Shown piece after piece: positions 54,368 to 61,062 of a stretch of 64,000 nt of DNA (position 1 is the stretch's first letter; each line of letters begins with the position of its first letter). Position numbers and translations under genes: made by a program. This DNA comes from Mumia sp. zg.B17 (GTDB lineage: Bacteria; Actinomycetota; Actinomycetes; Propionibacteriales; Nocardioidaceae), in contig NZ_JAHWCI010000006.1 of assembly GCF_019550915.1 (NCBI RefSeq), positions 715,201 through 779,200 of the forward strand, read 5' to 3'. The notes below the pieces were generated by a model that was given only the letters and a program-made list of their open reading frames with translations, ran no database searches and had not been told where the DNA came from.

Positions 54368-56890
54368 TCACAGCCGAGGGTCGACAGGCTCCGACTCGAG
54401 CGCGAGGACGGCGAAGACCGACTGGTGCACCCTCCAGAGCGGCTCGTGATCGACGAACGCGGTGAGCGCCTCGAGGCCGAGCCCGTGCTCGCGCTGGGCG
54501 AGCTGACGCTTCTTGCCGAGGTGACGCTCACGGAGCACGCCGAGCGAGTCGGTGTAGTCAGGCCCGTAGATGATCCGGAGGTACTCGCGGCCGCGCACCT
54601 TGACGCCCGGCTGGATTCGGCCGGTGGTCAGGTGTGCGGGCTTGACAACCATGCCCTCTCCGCCGGCACCGGTCAGTTCCAGCCACCAGTCGATGGTCGC
54701 CTCCCGCTCGTCGGCCGAGGCGAGGTCGACGAATCGGTGGCGCGTGGGCGTGATCAGATCGCCTTCGAGCTTCGCGAGCTGTGCGAGGTGCCACTCGTGG
54801 GACTCGGTCAGCGCGAGCGCCCGGCCCTCCGCGGCGAGTATCTGGAACGGCGCGAGTGTGACACCGTCCAGTCCCTGGGTCGGGTGGACGTACGCGGCGT
54901 ACGCGTCTCGGAATGCCTCGGCGTTGTCACGACGACGGTCGACCTTCTCGACGAGGTCGACGACATCGAGTCCACGAGCAGCGGCCTGCTCGAGCACCGC
55001 CCGCGCCTCGGGAAGCACGCGGCGCGCAGCCGCGGCGACCGAGGCGTACTGGACCTTGATCAGATCCATGGCCTTGGCCGACCAGGGCAAGAGCTCGCAG
55101 TCAAGAGCGAGCCAGTCGGTGTCGAGGGACTCGAAAAGCGGTGCCGCGCAGTCGCGAAGGTGATCGACGAGCTCACTGGTGTCGGCGAAGAACGGGCGTC
55201 CGGTCCGGGTGTAGATCACGCCGGTGGAGCCATCACCCACGCCGAACCGCCGTTCTGCCGCATCGGTGTCCTTGGCAATGACCGCGATGGCGCGCGAACC
55301 CATGTGCTTCTCCTCGCACACCACCCGGGTGACGCCCCAGCCGGCGTACTCGTCGAAGGCCTGCGCCGGGTGCTCCAGGTAACCGCCGAGCTTCGACGTG
55401 GCCACCGGCGACATGGTGGGAGGCAGGTAGATCAGCCACCGCGGGTCGACGGCGAAGCGGCTCATGACCTCGAGCGCTGCGGCGGCGTTCTCTTCGGGGA
55501 TCTTCACCTTGCCGGCGTGGGTGGTCTGCAGCCACCGGGTGCCGGCGACGTCATCGACATTCAGCACTGACGGCTCGCGGTCGCCCACGGGCGGGAGAAG
55601 GGGGCGCACAGGTTCGTACCACTCCTTCTCAGCGGGCACCGAGACGATCTGTCGCTCCGGGTAGCGCAGCGCCGTGAGCTCGCCGCCGAAGACGACCCCG
55701 GTGTCGAGGCAGATGGTGTTGTTGACCCACTCGGCCTTCGGGACCGGGGTGTGGCCGTAGACGACCATCGCCTGGCCGCGGTACTCCTGGGCCCAGGGAT
55801 AGCGGACCGGGAGTCCGTACTCGTCGGTCTCGCCGGTGGTGTCGCCGTACAGGGCGAACGCACGGACGCGGCGAGACGAGCGACCGTGGTAGGCCTCCTT
55901 GAGCCCGGCGTGTGCGACGACCAGCCTGCCGTCGTCGAGGACGTAGTGGCTGATGAGTCCGTCCATGAAGTCCAGCGCCTGCTTGCGGAAGTCCTCTGGC
56001 TCGCTCTCGAGCTGGGCGAGCGACTCCGCGAGGCCGTGGGAGACAGTGACCTTGGATCCTCGCAGGGCGCGGACGAGCTTGGCCTCGTGGTTGCCCGACA
56101 CGCAGAGCGCGGTGCCGGCGGCGACCATGCCCATGACGAGCCTCAGGACGCCGGGGGTGTCCGGACCCCGGTCGACGAGGTCACCGACGAAGAGCGCTTG
56201 ACGACCCTCGGGGTGGGTCGCGCTGACGGCCGTGCCGTCGTCGTACGTCAGGGTCCAGCCGAGCTCCGTGAGCAGCGTGTGAAGCTCCGAGGCGCAGCCG
56301 TGGACGTCACCGATGATGTCGAACGGTCCGTGGATCTCCGTGCGGTCGTTCCACGGTCGCTCGCGCACGATCTCGGCACCCTCGACCTCGTCGATGCCGC
56401 GCAGGACGTGGACGCGACGGAACCCTTCCTTGGTGAGTCGCCGGAACGACCGTGTGAGGTCGCGGTGCTGACGCGAGACGACGTGGTCGCCGAAGTCACG
56501 GTCGGGCCGCTGCTTGTTGCGCTCGATCGCCACAGACTTAGGGACGTCGATGACGATGGCATCGACCAAGACGTCGTGGCTCTTGGCCAGCGTGACCAGC
56601 GCGGCGCGCGCAGACGGTTGGACGTTGGTGGCGTCCACGACGGTGAGCAGGCCCCGGCGCAGGCGGGCGCCGACGATGTAGTGGAGGACGTCGAAGGCGT
56701 CCGGGGTGGCCGACTGGTCGTTCTCGTCGTCGGCGACCAGGCCGCGGCAGAAGTCGCTGGAGATGACCTCGGTCGACCTGAAGTGCCTGCGGGCGAACGT
56801 GGACTTGCCGCTGCCGGAGACACCGACCAGGACGACCAGTCCCATGGCGGGAACGGTGATCTGCTGCGTGCCGGCTGCTGCGTCAGTCAT
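54368..56890 (-). CDS. pnkp: Bacterial polynucleotide kinase-phosphatase Pnkp (RNA repair)
   Basis: 840-residue three-domain RNA repair enzyme. Domain 1, 5'-kinase: Walker A GVSGSGKST near 23-31 and the NKQRPDR lid. Domain 2, metallophosphoesterase that heals 2',3'-phosphates: GDVHG (194-198), GDLVDRGPD (236-244), GNHE (266-269), GHTP (379-382). Domain 3, adenylyltransferase/ligase: nucleophile Lys528 in CEEKHMGSRA, then WLALDCELLPW and GEGMVVKP. It needs Hen1 for full sealing activity in the known system. The ATG overlaps the hen1 stop by 8 bases, so the two are co-translated. Mean length and motifs agree with the Clostridium thermocellum type; all three domains look intact. Confidence 0.96.
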   Translation of the reverse strand: MTDAAAGTQQITVPAMGLVVLVGVSGSGKSTFARRHFRSTEVISSDFCRGLVADDENDQSATPDAFDVLHYIVGARLRRGLLTVVDATNVQPSARAALVTLAKSHDVLVDAIVIDVPKSVAIERNKQRPDRDFGDHVVSRQHRDLTRSFRRLTKEGFRRVHVLRGIDEVEGAEIVRERPWNDRTEIHGPFDIIGDVHGCASELHTLLTELGWTLTYDDGTAVSATHPEGRQALFVGDLVDRGPDTPGVLRLVMGMVAAGTALCVSGNHEAKLVRALRGSKVTVSHGLAESLAQLESEPEDFRKQALDFMDGLISHYVLDDGRLVVAHAGLKEAYHGRSSRRVRAFALYGDTTGETDEYGLPVRYPWAQEYRGQAMVVYGHTPVPKAEWVNNTICLDTGVVFGGELTALRYPERQIVSVPAEKEWYEPVRPLLPPVGDREPSVLNVDDVAGTRWLQTTHAGKVKIPEENAAAALEVMSRFAVDPRWLIYLPPTMSPVATSKLGGYLEHPAQAFDEYAGWGVTRVVCEEKHMGSRAIAVIAKDTDAAERRFGVGDGSTGVIYTRTGRPFFADTSELVDHLRDCAAPLFESLDTDWLALDCELLPWSAKAMDLIKVQYASVAAAARRVLPEARAVLEQAAARGLDVVDLVEKVDRRRDNAEAFRDAYAAYVHPTQGLDGVTLAPFQILAAEGRALALTESHEWHLAQLAKLEGDLITPTRHRFVDLASADEREATIDWWLELTGAGGEGMVVKPAHLTTGRIQPGVKVRGREYLRIIYGPDYTDSLGVLRERHLGKKRQLAQREHGLGLEALTAFVDHEPLWRVHQSVFAVLALESEPVDPRL

Positions 56891-58295
56891 TGGCCCCCTC
56901 CTTGGTGGTGAAGACGGCCATCTGGGTGGGTGCGCCGACGACGTCGTCGAGATCACCGATGCCGCGACGCTCGACGGCATAGCCATACGTCGCGGCGACG
57001 CGGTCGGACCACTCGGCGAACTGGCCCCGGGTCCACTCGAAGCGGTGGTCCGGATGCCGCATGCCGACGAGGCCTTCGTAGCGCATGTTGTACTCGGCGT
57101 TGGGAGTCGTCACGATGACGGCGCCGGGCTTGGCAGTCCCGAACACGACACGCTCCAGGGCTCCCAGCCGTGGCGGGTCGATGTGTTCGATGACCTCCAT
57201 GAGCACGGCGGCGTCGTATCCGGAGTAGCGCTCGTCCTCATACGTCAGCGCTCCCTGGAACAGCTGGACGCGCTCGGCCTGTCGCTCACTCATCCGGTCG
57301 ACGTGGAGACGGCGGGCGGCGTGCTGAAGTGAACGGGTGGACACGTCGGAGCCGGCGATGCGCGTGAAGGACGGCGTCGTGACCAGGCGATCGAGGAGCT
57401 GGCCCGCACCGCAGCCCAGGTCGATCACAGACCGCGCGCGCAGCTCGAGAAGGAGCTGCTGCACGGCCTCGTGACGCTGGGCGTTGAGCGGGACGCGTCT
57501 TTCGGCAGGCTGGAGCACGTCCTCGTCCTTGGCCGGCGCGATGGCGCCCTCCACGTCGTCGCCGAGCTCTGCCAGCCGCGCAAGGGCGACGCGGGTCAGG
57601 GCGCCTTGACGGCCGAGATATCGGCGGGTGATCAGGTCGGCCTCGGGGTGGGTGGCGAGCCACCCCTCACCCGAACGCATCAGCTTGTCGATCTCGTCAG
57701 GTCCCTGCCAGTAGTGCTTGGACTCGTCGAGCACGGGGAGCAGCACGTAGAGCTGGTTGAGCGCGTCGGCGAGCCGGACGACGCCGGTGAGCCGAAGACG
57801 GACGTAGCGGGAGTCGCCCCACTCGGGGAACGCGTCGTCGAGCGGGATCGGCTCGGCCTCAACCGTCCAGCCCAGCGGTCCGAACAGCCGGTGCGCGACC
57901 TCCGCTCCACCCCGGCACGGCAGCACCGGGATGGCGATCTCGAGCGGGATCGCCGAGTCGGCAAGGTCCTGCCGGGAGCGGCAACGCCCGCTGCGGGCGG
58001 TGCTGAACACGTCGGCCATCGCCACGCCGAGAAGCGACGACGCTGCGTACGAGCGGTCGTTGACGTACTGAGCCAGGCTGAAGTCCGGCGTGTTCTTGCC
58101 GCGGGAGCGGGCCAGCCGGACCGGATCGACGTCGAGCATCAGCGCGGCCGTGCAGCGCTCGTCGGTGGACTCGGGGTAGAAGACCGTCACGGTGCCGAAA
58201 GACTGCGAGAACGACTGCACACGGTCGGGATGCTTGTGGAGCAGGTAGCCGAGGTCGGTCGCAGGCTGATGGGTGGTCGTGACGGTCAGAAGCAC
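56883..58295 (-). CDS. hen1: 3'-terminal RNA ribose 2'-O-methyltransferase Hen1
   Basis: 470 residues. The N-terminal half (about 1-260: LLTVTTTHQPATDLGYLLHKHPDRVQ, FSLAQYVNDRSYAASSLLGVAMADVF) is the Pnkp-binding, ligase-activating module. The C-terminal half is the SAM methyltransferase: VIDLGCGAGQLLDRL, then VLMEVIEHID with the Glu/Glu/His that bind Mn2+ and a His in HPDHRFEW completing the site. It marks the 3'-OH at the break before sealing so the repaired RNA resists a second cut. GTG start, matching the conserved LLTVTTT N-terminus. Overlaps pnkp by 8 bases; a tRNA gene with its terminator lies upstream. Confidence 0.96.
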   Translation of the reverse strand: MLLTVTTTHQPATDLGYLLHKHPDRVQSFSQSFGTVTVFYPESTDERCTAALMLDVDPVRLARSRGKNTPDFSLAQYVNDRSYAASSLLGVAMADVFSTARSGRCRSRQDLADSAIPLEIAIPVLPCRGGAEVAHRLFGPLGWTVEAEPIPLDDAFPEWGDSRYVRLRLTGVVRLADALNQLYVLLPVLDESKHYWQGPDEIDKLMRSGEGWLATHPEADLITRRYLGRQGALTRVALARLAELGDDVEGAIAPAKDEDVLQPAERRVPLNAQRHEAVQQLLLELRARSVIDLGCGAGQLLDRLVTTPSFTRIAGSDVSTRSLQHAARRLHVDRMSERQAERVQLFQGALTYEDERYSGYDAAVLMEVIEHIDPPRLGALERVVFGTAKPGAVIVTTPNAEYNMRYEGLVGMRHPDHRFEWTRGQFAEWSDRVAATYGYAVERRGIGDLDDVVGAPTQMAVFTTKEGAND

Positions 58296-58374
58296 CCGGC
58301 AAGTCTGGCGTAGCGGTCCACCGCGGTCCGACGAACGGACGGATTCGAAGGCAGCCGCTCGGCAGAATGCGTTC

Positions 58375-58405
58375 AGGCCCGGGATTCGCACTGAATCCCG
58401 GGCCT
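58375..58405 (-). terminator. Terminator hairpin after the first tRNA-Met
   Basis: AGGCCCGGGATTC and its exact complement form a 13-bp stem with a 5-base loop, 4 bases beyond the tRNA 3' end on the minus strand. No T-run follows. Confidence 0.75.
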
Positions 58406-58409
58406 GATC

Positions 58410-58486
58410 TGGTAGCGGGGACAGGATTTGAACCTGTGACCTCTGGGTTATGAGCCCAGCGAGCTACCGAGCTGCTCCACCCCGCG
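58410..58486 (-). tRNA. tRNA-Met (CAT), initiator type, CCA encoded
   Basis: Cloverleaf on the minus strand: acceptor CGCGGGG pairs with CCCCGCT, D-arm with GGAGCAGCTCGGTAGCTC, anticodon loop CTCATAA closed by the three G-C pairs (GGG/CCC) that mark initiator tRNA, T-arm with GGTTCAAATCC, and an encoded CCA end. The first base pair is C1:U72, mismatched, which is an initiator property (C:A is more usual). Confidence 0.95.
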
Positions 58487-58537
58487 TCGGTGACACGAGC
58501 CTATCGGACACCCCACCCGACCTCGCATCCGCCCCCG

Positions 58538-58822
58538 TCAGTCAGGTGCTGCGACTGCTTTGAGCCGGGCGACGTGAGCGCGCTGAAGCTCGGTGGTCTC
58601 AGTGAGGAAGCGGGTCACCACGGCAAGTTCGTCGCTCGTGAACCGGCGCCGGAGCAGCTCGTCGCCCTCGCGGACCAAGGGCTCCATGAGCTCACGACAG
58701 CGCGCCAATCCTCCCGGCGTGATCGAGATGACGCTTCTCCTGCGGTCGGTGGGATCGGCGGACCTGTCCATGAACCCGAGTCTGTCGAGGCGATCAAGCA
58801 TGGGTCCCGAAGCGATCGCTTC
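58538..58822 (-). pseudogene. Truncated MarR-family regulator
   Basis: C-terminal ~two thirds of a MarR protein: MLDRLDRLGFMDRSADPTDRRRS (end of recognition helix and wing), then ITPGGLARCRELMEPLVREGDELLRRRF and the C-terminal helices to VAAPD. The first ~45 residues (dimer helix and first HTH helix) are missing. Upstream of about 58,825 the frame turns into the antisense of a monooxygenase fragment. The open frame does continue to 58,903, but that part is not MarR-like. Probably not functional. Confidence 0.8.
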
Positions 58823-59392
58823 CGAACGGTCCGTCTCGAGGGCCACCCTGCGACAGGTGCTCTTCAGCGGCATCGATGCGGTGGAGTTCGGCAAAGTGTT
58901 CACGCACTACGAGGCACGCTCCGACGGGACAGTGACGGCCTTCTTCCGCGACGGAACCTCGGCAATGGCCGACCTGTTGGTGGGCGCCGACGGCACCCGC
59001 TCGGCCGTCCGGGCGCAGTTCCTGCCTGAAGCAACGATCCGCGACACCGGCATCACCGCGATCGCGACCAAGACTCCGTTGACCGACGAGACCCGAGCAC
59101 TGCTCCCCCCAGAGGTCGCGAAGGGCCTCTCTCTCATCTTCGCAAACACGGGGATGCTCGGGATCCTGCACGTGATGGAATTTCCCTGGGACGCCGACGG
59201 CAACCCCAAGGACGCCAGGTTCGCCGACGTGATCAGGGCGTGGCCGGATCTCGCGTTCGACAACACCCGCGACTACATCAACCTGGCGATCTGGAGCCCA
59301 CATGAGCACTTCCGGCAGACACGGCTGACCTTCGTGGCGGCGAGCTCATCACGATCGCTCTCGATTCGACGGTGACCTGGGACGAGAGCTAG
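58823..59392 (+). pseudogene. Fragment of an FAD-dependent aromatic-type monooxygenase
   Basis: Middle part of a PHBH-type monooxygenase: SRATLRQVLFSGID, FGKVFTHYEARSDG, DLLVGADGTRSAVRAQFL (the DG motif) and onward to INLAIWSPHEHF. The first ~110 residues with the GxGxxG FAD site are missing. At 59,311-59,314 one base has been lost: the downstream frame reads ADTADLRGGELITIALDS and continues as expected until TAG at 59,390, where the usual C-terminal ~100 residues are also absent. Non-functional relic. Confidence 0.85.
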
Positions 59393-59442
59393 AGCCGAGC
59401 CGCGAGGAGCGCTTCACATCCACCACGCCCGTGTGGCATACA

Positions 59443-59480
59443 TCAGAGGCGGTCCCAGATCTGTCTGGAACCGCCTCTGA
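59443..59480 (-). terminator. Terminator hairpin after the second tRNA-Met
   Basis: TCAGAGGCGGTCCCAGA and TCTGGAACCGCCTCTGA pair at 16 of 17 positions with a 4-base loop, 16 bases beyond the tRNA 3' end on the minus strand. Probable intrinsic terminator. Confidence 0.75.
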
Positions 59481-59496
59481 CCTGCTCAATCTCTTG

Positions 59497-59570
59497 TAGC
59501 GGGGGCAGGATTTGAACCTGCGACCTCTGGGTTATGAGCCCAGCGAGCTACCGAGCTGCTCCACCCCGCG
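59497..59570 (-). tRNA. tRNA-Met (CAT), initiator type, second copy
   Basis: Nearly identical to the copy at 58,410: same acceptor start CGCGGGG, same D-arm, same CTCATAA anticodon loop and GGG/CCC stem. It differs in the T-arm (GTCGCAGG...CCTGCC instead of GTCACAGG...CCTGTC, compensatory) and in lacking an encoded CCA (the 3' flank reads CAA). C1:U72 mismatch is also present. Coordinates exclude CCA. The downstream ClC gene starts 15 bases upstream of it in the same orientation at its 3' end. Confidence 0.93.
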
Positions 59571-59585
59571 TCGGCACACAGAACA

Positions 59586-60902
59586 TTACCGGACCTCTCC
59601 CCCAGACCCAAACCCAGGCTGCCTCGCGGCTGCGTGCCGGGATGCCCGGGCCTGCACCATCGCGGCGAGCACGCCGGAGCCCGTGACCGCGATGTACGAG
59701 GTGAGCACCGCGACCGCGACCGGCACCGTCTGCAGCGCTCCCAGGTCCATCATGAGCGCCGCCAGTAGCACCAGAGTGAACGGCGCGGCGACGATGGCAC
59801 CGGGCAGCGCGGCGAAGACGCAGCTGAACGTGAGGGCGAGCGGGACGTCCGGCACGATCAGGTGGATCGCGTACCCGTACGTCCCTCCGAGGAACAGCAT
59901 CGGGAAGAACGGGCCCCCGATGAATCCCGTCTCCATACAGACGGAGAAGGCCACCATCTTGGCCAGCACGATGACGAGGAGGAAGCCGGCTCCGAGCGCC
60001 GACCCGGACTCGGCCACCGTGTGGAGCTGGTGGCTCCCGGTGAACAGCGTCAGCGGAAGCGCGACGGCGATGAGGCCGAACGCCAGCCCGCCCGCCACCG
60101 GGCGCAGGACGGTCTTCCCTTCCAGACGGGCGGCAAGCCGACGGACGATCCCTGTGAGGACCGCCAGCACCAGGGCGCCGAGCGCAGCGGCCAGGCCGAG
60201 ACCCACGGCCGCCAGGAGGTGCCAGTCCTTGTAGGCGTAGGACGGGACGTCGTAGAGGCCGAGGAACGTCGTCCCCGCGATCGGGTAGAACACCGCGAAG
60301 CACACCGTCGCCGACGCCAGCGACCCGAACACAGCATGGGTGAAGCGGCGACGGTGCGGCTTGGCGAGCTCCAGCACGAGCAGCGTCGCCACCATCGGCA
60401 CCGCGAGCAGCCCGCCGTACGCGGCCGAGATGCCGGTGAGCGTCGTCGCCTTCTGCATGTCCTCGTCGGTACGCCGTCGGCCGACCCAGGTGCCCAGTCC
60501 TCCGCCCATCGACCCGAGCGCCGCCTCCGGGCCCAGGCTCGCACCGCCGACGAGGGACACCGACGACACGGCGACCGTCCCGAGAACGCTGGCAGGCTCG
60601 ACGTGCTCCTTCTCCAGCTCGTCGGTCAGACCGGGCTGGTGTTCGGGCATCCGCAGGACGTGACGGAGCAGACCGACGACGAGACCCGTCCCGACGGTGA
60701 CCGCGATCCACCACCAGTGACCACCCCACCAGCCCTGCGACGTCGGATCGCCCCAGAAGTCTCCAGTCTCGACCACGAAGAGGAAGGCGAGGCCGGCGAA
60801 GGCCATCACCACTCCGAACACGACCGCGTCCCGGATCAGCACCCAGAACTCCCGCGACCGCGCGAGCGGGGCGAGGTGCAGCTCACCGCTCGTGTCGGCC
60901 AT
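59586..60902 (-). CDS. ClC-family chloride channel/antiporter
   Basis: 438-residue membrane protein, about 12 hydrophobic segments. ClC selectivity motifs: GGASLGPEAALGSMG (the GREGP-like region, here GPEAA) and GFIGGPFFPMLFLGG (GxFxP). The N-terminal half has LVVGLLRHVLRMPEHQPG. The gating Glu of GPE is present, favouring Cl-/H+ exchange over channel behaviour. No C-terminal CBS domains. ATG start; stop lies 15 bases from the tRNA. Confidence 0.92.
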   Translation of the reverse strand: MADTSGELHLAPLARSREFWVLIRDAVVFGVVMAFAGLAFLFVVETGDFWGDPTSQGWWGGHWWWIAVTVGTGLVVGLLRHVLRMPEHQPGLTDELEKEHVEPASVLGTVAVSSVSLVGGASLGPEAALGSMGGGLGTWVGRRRTDEDMQKATTLTGISAAYGGLLAVPMVATLLVLELAKPHRRRFTHAVFGSLASATVCFAVFYPIAGTTFLGLYDVPSYAYKDWHLLAAVGLGLAAALGALVLAVLTGIVRRLAARLEGKTVLRPVAGGLAFGLIAVALPLTLFTGSHQLHTVAESGSALGAGFLLVIVLAKMVAFSVCMETGFIGGPFFPMLFLGGTYGYAIHLIVPDVPLALTFSCVFAALPGAIVAAPFTLVLLAALMMDLGALQTVPVAVAVLTSYIAVTGSGVLAAMVQARASRHAAARQPGFGSGGEVR

Positions 60903-61062
60903 CGCCCCGCCTCTCGTGCGTCGGCCGCAACGTATCGCCCGAAGGAGCGAGCGGCGACCGGAATGCGGCGACGGCGACCGGCACCAGCGGGTGGCGCACC
61001 GTCGAATCCAACTTGGTCACTACACTTACCCGAGTCAGCGCCGCACTCGACGAGGAGACACC

